From Deltaproteobacteria bacterium (lineage in GTDB: Bacteria > Desulfobacterota > DSM-4660 > Desulfatiglandales > Desulfatiglandaceae): a stretch of 64,000 nt of DNA. Location of the stretch: positions 62,001-126,000 of the forward strand of contig JAFDIV010000002.1 in assembly GCA_019307815.1 (NCBI GenBank), written 5' to 3'. The notes under the pieces were generated by a model. It did not search any database, had not been told where the DNA came from, and saw nothing but the letters and a program-made list of their open reading frames with translations. Below, piece after piece: positions 33,879-42,629 of the stretch (positions are counted from its first letter, which is position 1; each line of letters opens with the position of its first letter). A program made the translations under genes and the position numbers.

Positions 33879-35036
33879 ATGCTTGATAGAGCATTGAAAG
33901 GAAGTAGTAGGTATTGGGGGTGGTTGATATTTCTTTTGGTCTTAATGGGTATAGGCTTTGCCTGCTACCTTTACCAGTTCAAGGTAGGTTTGAAGATTAC
34001 AGGTATGAGCCGCGATGTTTCCTGGGGTCTATATATATCCCAACTTACCTACCTAGTCGGAGTGGCAGCCTCAGGGGTAATGGTGGTGCTTCCTTATTAC
34101 CTACATGATTACAAGGCCTTTGGCAGGATTACCATATTGGGAGAGTTCATGGCCATTGCCGCAGTTCTCATGTGCCTGCTTTTTGTTATGGTGGATCTAG
34201 GGAAGCTGCCCCGCCTCATGAACATCATTATGTATCCCCATCCCAAGTCCATTCTCTTTTGGGATATGATCGTTTTGAACGGATACTTGATATTGAATAT
34301 CTTGATCGGATGGAATGTACTGGCCGCTGAACGCAAGGGTGTGCATTATTCCACATGGGTCAAGGTGTTAATATACATTTCCATACCCTGGGCCTTCAGT
34401 ATCCATACAGTTACTGCGTTCCTTTACGCAGGCCTGCCCGGAAGGCATTTTTGGCTGACCGCGATCATGGCACCACGCTTTTTAGCCTCCGCCTTTTGTT
34501 CAGGTCCAGCAATTCTCCTTCTCATAGCCCTGGTCGTAAGAAAATTCACCAATTTTGATCCAGGCAAGGAGCAGATAAGGACACTTGGAGGCATTATTGC
34601 CTATGCATTCATTATAAACATATTCTTCTTCCTAATGGAGATATTCACCTCATTTTACAGCCAAATCCCAGGCCACATGCATTCCTTTGTATATTTATTC
34701 CTGGGGCTTGATGGATACGGAAAACTGGCTCCCTGGATGTGGACTTTCGTCTTTTTTGCAATTGTGGCCTTGATACTATTGATTATTCCCTCAACCCGCA
34801 GGAAAGAGGATACCCTAGCGATTGCGTGCGCTGCAGTTGTGATATCCACCTGGATTGACAAGGGCCTTGGGTTGATCATTGGAGGATTTGTGCCTAACCC
34901 GTTTGAGAGAGTCTTTGAATACTGGCCCACGACTCCTGAGGTCTTGATTACCATTGGTGTGTGGGCCATGGGATTTTTCGTGTTGACCGTGCTTTTCAAG
35001 ATTGCCGTATCCATCAAGGAAGAAGTGGCTGCATAG
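33879..35036 (+). CDS. dsrP: DsrP, NrfD-like integral membrane subunit
   Basis: Polytopic NrfD/PsrC-like protein at the end of dsrMKJOP. Confidence 0.93.
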   Translation: MLDRALKGSSRYWGWLIFLLVLMGIGFACYLYQFKVGLKITGMSRDVSWGLYISQLTYLVGVAASGVMVVLPYYLHDYKAFGRITILGEFMAIAAVLMCLLFVMVDLGKLPRLMNIIMYPHPKSILFWDMIVLNGYLILNILIGWNVLAAERKGVHYSTWVKVLIYISIPWAFSIHTVTAFLYAGLPGRHFWLTAIMAPRFLASAFCSGPAILLLIALVVRKFTNFDPGKEQIRTLGGIIAYAFIINIFFFLMEIFTSFYSQIPGHMHSFVYLFLGLDGYGKLAPWMWTFVFFAIVALILLIIPSTRRKEDTLAIACAAVVISTWIDKGLGLIIGGFVPNPFERVFEYWPTTPEVLITIGVWAMGFFVLTVLFKIAVSIKEEVAA

Positions 35037-35105
35037 CACGGTAAGCAAACCCTGTAATTGCAATAATAGGAGACTGGATGAAATAGTTTTTGCTGAATCC
35101 GAAGG

Positions 35106-35139
35106 GGCCCCTCAGAGCCATCTGGAGGGGCCTTTCTTG
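35106..35139 (+). terminator. Probable terminator after dsrP
   Basis: GGCCCCTC...GAGGGGCC followed by TTTCTT. Confidence 0.6.
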
Positions 35140-35396
35140 GTTTGACCTTGGAGCCATTAAATTAAAAGAAGAGGGGGGCTTTTTTAGTTAGATCAAAGAG
35201 ATAGCAAAGGTCATAAGCCCCAAATAAAAAACTTGACACCCAAAATTGACTTTGCTAATAAACCCGCTGTTTATTAAGGTAGGAGGGCAGTACATAAAGT
35301 AAAAAAACCAGTGGGACGGCTCTCGTACCTAAACTTTGGAGAGGAATCAGGGATTAGGATTCCGCTGAAATTTTAATATGAGGAGGATGTTAAACT

Positions 35397-35585
35397 ATGG
35401 CTTACGAAGTAGTGGTTGATCCCGATAAATGTGAGGGCTGCGAAGAGTGTGTAGAGGTTTGTCCTGTGGACGTGTATGAAATCCAGGATGGAAAGTCCGT
35501 GCCGGTCAATGCTGAAGAATGCCTGGGTTGTGAATCCTGCGTGGAAGTTTGTGACCAGGAGGCCATTACGGTTACCGAGGTATAG
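35397..35585 (+). CDS. 2[4Fe-4S] ferredoxin
   Basis: CEGCEECVEVCPVDVYE and CLGCESCVEVCDQEAI. Confidence 0.95.
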   Translation: MAYEVVVDPDKCEGCEECVEVCPVDVYEIQDGKSVPVNAEECLGCESCVEVCDQEAITVTEV

Positions 35586-35621
35586 GTAGCTTTGGCGCAT
35601 TGACCACAAAAACAAAGTTAT

Positions 35622-35658
35622 CCCCATCGACCCGAAGCCGAGGTCGGTGGGGTTTTTT
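35622..35658 (+). terminator. Rho-independent terminator after ferredoxin
   Basis: CCCCATCGACC...GGTCGGTGGGG followed by T6. Confidence 0.85.
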
Positions 35659-35675
35659 GTTGCGATTTTGTGGCG

Positions 35676-35707
35676 AAAAAGAGCCACTCTTGTGAGTGGC
35701 TCTTTTT
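35676..35707. terminator. Bidirectional terminator between ferredoxin and cytochrome c3
   Basis: AAAAAGAGCCACTC-TTGT-GAGTGGCTCTTTTT, A and T tracts on both sides. Confidence 0.85.
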
Positions 35708-35738
35708 ATTAGTCTATTAAAAGGTTAAGGGTTATTTA

Positions 35739-36164
35739 TTATTTCTTTGCATGACACTGGCTGCACTTCTTATATGGGCCGGTTTTCTTACCCGCTTTGG
35801 CTAATTTCTTATGGCAGGTTTTGCAATTCTTGTGATAGGCATTCTGCAGCTTGGGAACCTTGCCCTGTTTCTTTAGGGGATTATGGCACTTGCTGCAATG
35901 CTGCACAGGGTCTCCCTCTTTCCACACGTTTTTGCCGTTTTGATAATCATGATGGCATTCTGTGCAGGCAACCTTGTAGTCTGCATGATGCTTTTTGTGT
36001 GAAAAGTGGACAGGGCCTTTTTTGTCCGCCTTATACCCGGTATTATTAATGACGATCTGATCGGGAACATCAGCCGCAACAAGTACCCCTACCACGAGGA
36101 AGACAAGACCTACAAGAAGAACAACAAGCAGCCCAAGACCTTTTCTCTTCATCCGCTCTTTCAC
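35739..36164 (-). CDS. Tetraheme cytochrome c3 family protein
   Basis: Signal peptide; CTECH, CSKCH, CKTCH, CSQCH heme motifs with extra histidines (FSHKKHH). Confidence 0.93.
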   Translation of the reverse strand: MKERMKRKGLGLLVVLLVGLVFLVVGVLVAADVPDQIVINNTGYKADKKGPVHFSHKKHHADYKVACTECHHDYQNGKNVWKEGDPVQHCSKCHNPLKKQGKVPKLQNAYHKNCKTCHKKLAKAGKKTGPYKKCSQCHAKK

Positions 36165-36263
36165 CTCCTTTCACTGGAAATGAATCTACTGTCCCTTTAG
36201 ACACAGAATATGTCATATTACAAGATGACTATATAAAAAGAACTATACCCTGTCAAGCACTAT

Positions 36264-36503
36264 CTATGTCTTAGGGGGCTCATCATCAAGTAATTGGGCC
36301 ATTTCCTTTAGGACCTTTAGTGACTCCATGGCCTCGGCCTCGTCGATTTTGTGAATAGCAAAACCGGCATGTACGATAACATAGTCACCTACCTTTGCAT
36401 CATTTAAGAGAAGTAGGCTTACCTCCCTTTGGGTTCCATCCATGTCGATGGTACCCATTCCGTCGTTTATCTCTATGATTTTAGCAGGGATTGCAAGACA
36501 CAT
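36264..36503 (-). CDS. hypC: Hydrogenase assembly chaperone HypC/HupF family
   Basis: N-terminal MCLAIPAKII, VGDYVIVHAGFAIHKID. Confidence 0.94.
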   Translation of the reverse strand: MCLAIPAKIIEINDGMGTIDMDGTQREVSLLLLNDAKVGDYVIVHAGFAIHKIDEAEAMESLKVLKEMAQLLDDEPPKT

Positions 36504-37020
36504 AATTCAATTGCTCCTCAGTGTTTTTCTCAATAGGATTAACTCCCAGGGCTTTTAACTCCTCCAAAACCATTTCTAGAAGAGAGTCCATTTTTTTCTT
36601 TACAGCGGGCGTCAATTCTAGACTGACAGAAATGATATCCTGGGGCTCTAGTCCCAATATAACTGTTTGTGGCACCTTATCAAGAGCTTGGCATAGTGTT
36701 AGGGCCTCTAAGAGGTCGATTTCATGGAGGGAGTTTTTTGCAAATATACGGCGAGGAATATCATTACCGGTTAGCTTGTAAAGCGTGCCAGGGGGGCCTC
36801 CATTCTTTATGGCATCAACTACTATGAGGTGGTCCGCTTTTGTTATAGTACCTAAAAGGTGAATTCCAAGAACGCCACCATCTATAATTGATACATGATC
36901 AGGAAACCGATACCGCTGTTGGAGGGCCTCCACTGCCCGAATTCCAAGACCTTCATCGGACAAAAGAAGATTGCCTACGCCCAATACTATAATATGAGGT
37001 CTTTTTTGTTCCATGGCCAT
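36481..37020 (-). CDS. Hydrogenase maturation protease (HyaD/HybD/HysD family)
   Basis: ILGVGNLLLSDEGLGIRAVEAL, IDGGVLGIHLL; between hydrogenase structural genes and hypC. Confidence 0.93.
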   Translation of the reverse strand: MAMEQKRPHIIVLGVGNLLLSDEGLGIRAVEALQQRYRFPDHVSIIDGGVLGIHLLGTITKADHLIVVDAIKNGGPPGTLYKLTGNDIPRRIFAKNSLHEIDLLEALTLCQALDKVPQTVILGLEPQDIISVSLELTPAVKKKMDSLLEMVLEELKALGVNPIEKNTEEQLNYVSCNPC

Positions 37021-37110
37021 TGAGCTCTTGCATTATTCAAAAATATGCACAAGCCATTTCTGACTCGGTGAAAAACCTAATTCCTATGCCTGAAAGATCT
37101 AATAAGCATG

Positions 37111-38178
37111 CTAGAGCTTAAGCTTAGTATAGCGGAAAATGGCTACCAATATCAATCTGTTTATTTGATATTCTTGTTCTATTTCCGTTTTTTTTGGAAG
37201 TGCTAAGTTGATCTCTTTAAAGGCCTTTGTTATCAGATCCTCTGTGCTGTCGTACAATGAAGGGCTCTTGTAAGAGGCTATGCCAAAGTTCATATGGATA
37301 TGAACAGGTTTGTCGCTTTTACTCAGTGCAAGGTCATATTCCGGAAATATGTACATGCAGTAGGCTGTCCCTACTGCGATAAGAAAGACCGGGACAATCA
37401 TGGTGAGCATGGAAAGTGGTGTGCCTGTCCAGGCCATAAGCCCAAAGGTCCAAATTAGCCCCATGATCACAGAGCCAGCCGGTATAATAACGCCCATTGG
37501 AGTACGCATGAAAAGGAAGAGGACAAGAGCAATAATGAGAAATGTGATGGGGGGCAGATGGAAAAAGTCCTTTTTTGTAAACCTAGCGAGGGCATTCGCT
37601 ACGATGGGCATGCCGATTTGATAGAGGTAAAGTGGTTCCTCTTTAATGATTTCTTTGACCTTTTCAATAATCGTTTTCTTGCTTTTGATATCTTTGAGGA
37701 CTAGGCAGATTGCCGTGGTTCTTTCGCCCCAGGAAATAAGATTATTCTTGAATGATTCTATAGGAGAAATGATGGCCCTGAACTCGCCCAAGGACATTTG
37801 CCCGGATAGATCTATAGCCCTTCTTGCCTCTGGAAGGCTGATGATCCTTTTCACGCCTTTTACCTTGGACAACTTTTTCCCGAGGTTGTCCAACTGAGCA
37901 AACGCCTTAGGATCGAAGATGTGTTGGGCCTTGGCTACTACAAGAATAATCTCTTCTGAGCCAAAAGTTTGCTTGAAGGTCTGGTATTGTTTGGTTTGAG
38001 GAAGATCTTCAATGGCCAGGTCATATATGCTGGTTCTAAAGCGTAGGTTCGGAAGTTGAACGGCGAAGATGAGCGTGATTACAAGGTTGATGATAATTAC
38101 ATGCCATGGATGTTGGATGATAGTTCGAAGTAGGGACTTAGGACCCAAGTGGGCCGCGACTGAAGAGGCAGGCTTCAT
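37111..38178 (-). pseudogene. Truncated RND/MMPL-family exporter N-terminal half joined to a GGDEF-like C-terminal fragment
   Basis: Residues 1 to about 270 look like an MMPL/RND N-terminus (ending VPVFLIAVGTAYCMYIFPEY); the tail (KPVHIHMNFGIASYKSPSLYDSTEDLITKAFKEINLAL) resembles the end of a GGDEF domain. No second RND half present. Confidence 0.5.
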
Positions 38179-38212
38179 GGCATGGTGTAGCCTTTTTAGA
38201 GGAAAGGCAAAG

Positions 38213-38241
38213 GCCCCCCTCCTTCATTGAAGGAGGGGGGC
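38213..38241. terminator. Strong GC-rich inverted repeat downstream of the hydrogenase large subunit
   Basis: GCCCCCCTCCTTCA / TGAAGGAGGGGGGC perfect arms; only a weak T tract on the minus side (CTTTGCCTTT), so it may be a processing or stability hairpin. Confidence 0.6.
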
Positions 38242-38254
38242 TGTATATCGAGTA

Positions 38255-39895
38255 TTAGAGCACCTTGATCTTGTATACCTGGTTCGAGTCTGGATCGATT
38301 ACGTGTACACCACAGGCGATACAAGGATCAAATGAGTGAACAGTCCGTAGTATTTCCAGCGGGCGTTTGGGATCTGCAACAGGGGTTCCAATGAGGGACT
38401 CTTCCACTGGTCCGAGTTTGCCATTTTTGCATCGTGGGCAAAGGTTCCAAGTGGAAGGTACAACGAGCTGATAATTCTTTATCTTCTTGTTTTCAATTTG
38501 GATCCAATGGCCCAAGGAGCCTCTGGCCACGTCATTCAGGCCGCAGCCCATACCGCTATTAGGCATTTCCCAAGGCTCGTAAGTTTTGGTATTTCCCTTT
38601 TTGAGGTTGCTTACAAGCTCCATGGTCCATTTTTCCATAGCATTGCCTATGGCCACTGTCTCAATGCAGCGTGCTGCAGTCCTGCCAAGGGTGGAGAATA
38701 GGGCTGTAACAGGAATGCTCAACTTGCTCACGACGCTGTCCACGATTTCCTTAATCTCTTTCTTACCCCAGGCATATGCAACCAGTACCCTAGCCAGTGG
38801 CCCTACTTCGCATGGCTCGCCTTCATAGCGAGGTGCCTTGAACCAACTATATCTGCCAGTTGTGTCATAGTCTCCATGCTGTGGTTCTGTTTCACCCTGA
38901 TATGGATGCCTTGCCTCATCTCCTTTATACCAGGAATGGGCTACATGTTCTGTTACCTTACCAGGATCAGCCATTCGGACGCCCTTCAGGTTTCGTTTCA
39001 TGATTACGCCACGAGGCATAAAAAGGCTTTCGGGCTCCTTATCTGACTCTGGGAGGTCACCCCATGCCAAGAAGTTGGTTGTGCCACCAATCTTGCCCCA
39101 TTCTTTATAAAAGGAAGCTACTGCAAGGACATCTGGGAGGTAGACATTTTTGACAAAATCCTGGGTTTCTTTCCACAGATAAAGGAATTCTGCAATCCGG
39201 TCAGGATTCAGGTCGCCTACACAGGTAACTCCTCCCACTACAAAGCTCTGGAGATGGGGATTTTTGCCTCCAAAGATGGCATGCATTCTTGCAGCTTTAG
39301 CCTGTAGTCTAAGGGCTTCCAGGTAATGGGATACTGCCATCAGGTTGGCTTCAGGTGGCAACTGGTAAGCAGGGTGTCCCCAGTAGGCGTTGTTAAATGG
39401 ACCTAGCTGTCCGCTTTCCACAAAGGTTTTTATCCTTTGTTGAACGCTCTTAAAATAGGCTGTACCACCCCATGGAGCATTACTTACATTATCGGCTAAG
39501 GCCGCTGTCTTTTTGGGATCTGCCTTTAGGGCGCTGACCACATCCACCCAGTCCAAGGCATGAAGATGATAGAAGTGGACAATATGGTCATGCTGGAACT
39601 GGGCACCGTGAAGCATGTTTCTTATAATTCGTGCGTTATCAGGAATCTGAACTCCTACCGCGTTTTCCACTGCCCTCACCGAGGCCAGGTAATGCGTCAT
39701 CGTTCAGACGCCTCAGACCCGTTGGGTAATCAGTGGCGCGTCTCTTGGGTCACGCCCCCTGAGTATGATTTCAATCCCCCTGAACATCTGGCCGGAGCTC
39801 CAGGCATTGACTACCTTTCCTCCGGAGATTTCCACCTCTATTCTCAAATGACCCTCGATTCTGGTAATCGGATCTATGGTAATCTTTTTGGCCAT
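38255..39895 (-). CDS. hysA: [NiFe]-hydrogenase large subunit, predicted selenoprotein with two in-frame UGA (Sec) codons at the L1 motif
   Basis: ORFs 39713-39895 (MAKKITIDPITRIEGHLRIEVEISGGKVVNAWSSGQMFRGIEIILRGRDPRDAPLITQRV) and 38255-39700 (MTHYLASVRAVENAV...DPCIACGVHVIDPDSNQVYKIKVL) share one frame and are separated by TGA-GGC-GTC-TGA-ACG. Readthrough gives RV-U-GV-U-TMTHYLAS, matching canonical RVCGVCTxxHYLAS with both Cys as TGA. Gene symbol by analogy. Confidence 0.9.
39670..39688 (-). promoter_or_regulatory. Candidate bacterial SECIS hairpin for hysA
   Basis: Minus strand CTG-g-CCTC-GGT-GAGG-g-CAG: 7 bp with one G.G mismatch and a GGU loop at 24-26 nt after the second TGA (33-35 nt after the first). 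Confidence 0.6.
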
Positions 39896-39953
39896 TGCTC
39901 TCCTCTCCTTTCTACAAGATCAATTAGATTCAAGACCAGGTTATATGGTTGCT

Positions 39954-40901
39954 TTACTCACTTTGGACGAAAAACGGGCTCATCTTATCCCAAAAGTCGG
40001 GTTCACTACAGCCGATACAGGGATGTCCCGCTTCAATTGGGAAGCTGGTTCCATCATTAAACTTGGCGATGGGGCAATTATTATAAGTATCCGGCCCCTT
40101 GCATCCCATTTTATATAGACAATAACCCTGAGCGGCTTCTTCGGAGCCAAACTCTTCCACGAATTCATCATTTTCAAAGTGAGACCTTCTGGGACACTGA
40201 TCATGAATCGTTTTGCCATAGGCAAACAAGGGTCTGCCGAGCTCATCCAGCTCGGGCAACTTGCCCAAGAGGAGATAATTGACCACAGTCCCTACGAAAT
40301 TGATAGGATTTGGCGGGCAGCCGGGAATATTGACCGTTTTGATGCCCAAGGCCTCACCTACTCCCTTATACCCTCCAGGATTAGGCGCAGCCGCCTGTAC
40401 ACCACCATAGGAAGCACAGGTCCCTACACAGATCACAGCCGCGGCCTTAGGACACACTTCTTTGGCAATTTCCAAAAAGGTCTTGCCACCGATTTTCCCA
40501 TAGGCTCCGTTGTATTTGGTGGCAATAGCACCCTCAACCACGCAAATAAATTTGCCTTTATATTTCTTTACTGCCGACTGAAGAATTTCTTCTGCCTGGT
40601 GACCTGCTGCCGCCATAATGGTTTCGTGATATTCGGCTGAAATGATCTCTAAAAGCAGTTCGTCAATCCATGGGTACATAGTGCGCAAAAGGGCCTCAGA
40701 ACACCCTGTGCACTCGGCGAACTGCAGCCAAACTACGGGCGGCCGTTGTTTAGGTGCGGCAAAGACCTCAGCCACTTTGGGGATAAAGGAAGACGAAAGT
40801 CCCAAGGTGGCTGTAAGCATGCCGCAGTACTTCATAAAGTCCCTTCGTGAGACGCCCTTTTCCGATAACCTCTGGTAAAACTCCTTCTCCTCATAGCTCA
40901 T
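39954..40901 (-). CDS. hysB: [NiFe]/[NiFeSe]-hydrogenase small subunit, periplasmic (Tat signal)
   Basis: SRRDFMKYCGMLTATLGLSSSFIP Tat signal; WLQFAECTGCSEALLRTMYPW; CVGTCASYGG; CPRRSHFE; C-terminal Fe-S cysteines. Confidence 0.95.
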   Translation of the reverse strand: MSYEEKEFYQRLSEKGVSRRDFMKYCGMLTATLGLSSSFIPKVAEVFAAPKQRPPVVWLQFAECTGCSEALLRTMYPWIDELLLEIISAEYHETIMAAAGHQAEEILQSAVKKYKGKFICVVEGAIATKYNGAYGKIGGKTFLEIAKEVCPKAAAVICVGTCASYGGVQAAAPNPGGYKGVGEALGIKTVNIPGCPPNPINFVGTVVNYLLLGKLPELDELGRPLFAYGKTIHDQCPRRSHFENDEFVEEFGSEEAAQGYCLYKMGCKGPDTYNNCPIAKFNDGTSFPIEAGHPCIGCSEPDFWDKMSPFFVQSE

Positions 40902-41009
40902 GCGGCACCTCCCTGATGCAGTTAGTTAGAACCTAGATAAACGCCTAAATTCGCTGATAGATAAAAAAGTAAGGCCTTTTTGTCAATATTTTTTTAAAAA
41001 AATTTTACC

Positions 41010-41036
41010 TTTACATTTAATGGGTATGGCTATAAT
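41010..41036 (+). promoter_or_regulatory. Possible promoter upstream of hdrC (TTTACA - 15 bp - TATAAT)
   Basis: Perfect TATAAT -10 in an AT-rich divergent intergenic region; spacer is short. Confidence 0.35.
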
Positions 41037-41067
41037 ATAGCCACAATATGACTACCAGGGGGCGGCT

Positions 41068-41634
41068 GTGGGTCCTCCAGACAAAGGCATGAAGGGAAAA
41101 TTCCATCCTGAACAAGAAGAACTGATAAAAATTCTAAAGGTTCCTGCCTGTTACCAATGCAAACGCTGCACCAACGGCTGTCCTGTGACCTTTGCTATGG
41201 ACCTCTATCCCGACCAGGTAATTAGACGTGTTGGGATGGGGCAGTTGGACAAGGTGCTTACTTGCAGAACCATCTGGATTTGTTCTTCGTGTGAGACATG
41301 CACTACTCGATGCCCAAATGAAGTGGACATAGCTGGAGTAATGGACTTTCTGAAGGAGCTTGCCATTGAGGCAGGCATTGAGCCCCCTGAGCCCAGGACC
41401 CTTGCCTTTCATGAAAGTTTCCTTAAGGAAATCCAGAAAAGAGGACGGGTTTTTGAAGGTGGCCTAATGCAGCGCTATATGCTCAAGAGCGGTGATCTGT
41501 TTGCCAAGCTTCGGGATGGCTCCATCTGGGATGACGTGAGCATGGGGATAAGACTTATGAAAAAGGGACGATTGCCATTGCTGCCTGAAAGGATAAAGGA
41601 TAGGAAGGAGATTCGGGAATTGATGCAGAAGTAG
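41068..41634 (+). CDS. hdrC: Heterodisulfide reductase subunit C-like protein
   Basis: CYQCKRCTNGCPVTF and CSSCETCTTRCPNEVDI; followed by hdrB and hdrA. Confidence 0.92.
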   Translation: MGPPDKGMKGKFHPEQEELIKILKVPACYQCKRCTNGCPVTFAMDLYPDQVIRRVGMGQLDKVLTCRTIWICSSCETCTTRCPNEVDIAGVMDFLKELAIEAGIEPPEPRTLAFHESFLKEIQKRGRVFEGGLMQRYMLKSGDLFAKLRDGSIWDDVSMGIRLMKKGRLPLLPERIKDRKEIRELMQK

Positions 41635-41716
41635 ATCCTAATATGTCTCTTTGAAGGCTGTTTTTGAGAGAGGCCTTTTATCCTGTGCGTTAAATGTGCC
41701 CTGTTTTTATTTAAAT

Positions 41717-42595
41717 ATGAACGAATTAATCAGAAAAGTCAGTTACTATCCAGGATGTTCACTTAGGGGGACAGCGAGGGACTATGCGGAATCAGTGGAG
41801 GCCGTTTGTCCCATGTTGGGTGTGGAGTTGGAGGAACTGGAAGATTGGAATTGTTGCGGTGCTACAGCAGCCCATAGCTTGAACAAACGAATTGCCATAA
41901 ACTTGGCGGGTAGGAATGTAAGGATTGCGGAAGAGATCGGGAAGGATATGGTGGTCCCTTGCCCCCTCTGTTTCAATAGGCTTAAGACAGCACAAAAGGA
42001 GCTGACCAGCGAGAGGAAAGGACTCTATGATGTGAAAATACAGGGAGGGAAAATTACCATATGGGATCTGGCCAGCTTCTTGGCCCAGGAAGAAATCCTG
42101 AAATTCATGGCCGAAAAGGTGATTCATCCTTTGAGCGGTTTAAGGGCTGTTTGTTACTATGGGTGCATGGCGAGCCGACCCCCTGCCATCACAGGAGAAA
42201 AACACTACGAAGATCCCACCAGTATGGATCGTATCCTTGAAAAATTGGGTGTGACAGTACTTCCCTGGTCACACAAGACAGACTGCTGTGGTGCAAGTCA
42301 TGTGGTGGCACGCCCCGATGTGGTTTCCATTTTGGTGGGGAGGCTTTTTAAGAAGTCCTTTGCCGCAGGGGCCAACTGTATTGTGGTGTCGTGTCAGATG
42401 TGCCATGCAAACCTGGATCTATATCAGGAAAGGATTATGGCTGAGCAAGGGCTTACAGGTAAGCTCCCTGTGCTCTATTTTACGGAGTTGATTGGTCTGG
42501 CCTTAGGACATAAGGATGCCAAAAAATGGCTAAAGATGCATTTTGTGGATCCCATTGGACTCATGGAGGAGTTTTGTAATCTTTCCTTGGCGTAA
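41717..42595 (+). CDS. hdrB: Heterodisulfide reductase subunit B-like protein
   Basis: YYPGCSLRGTARDYAES, WNCCGA, second CCG motif YYGCMAS...DCCGASH...CQMCH. Confidence 0.93.
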   Translation: MNELIRKVSYYPGCSLRGTARDYAESVEAVCPMLGVELEELEDWNCCGATAAHSLNKRIAINLAGRNVRIAEEIGKDMVVPCPLCFNRLKTAQKELTSERKGLYDVKIQGGKITIWDLASFLAQEEILKFMAEKVIHPLSGLRAVCYYGCMASRPPAITGEKHYEDPTSMDRILEKLGVTVLPWSHKTDCCGASHVVARPDVVSILVGRLFKKSFAAGANCIVVSCQMCHANLDLYQERIMAEQGLTGKLPVLYFTELIGLALGHKDAKKWLKMHFVDPIGLMEEFCNLSLA

Positions 42596-42629
42596 GTAAC
42601 TTGAGACAACTGGGGCAATAAGGAAACTT

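Noticed and set aside
38255-39895. Reading the hydrogenase large subunit as a stop-codon-disrupted pseudogene
   Set aside because: Both stops are TGA, fall precisely on the two conserved L1 cysteines, the frame is otherwise intact, a SECIS-like hairpin follows, and the small subunit and maturation genes are intact.
39560-40060. 166-aa plus-strand ORF across the hydrogenase large/small subunit junction
   Set aside because: Antisense shadow ORF with no recognisable domain; the coding signal is clearly on the minus strand.
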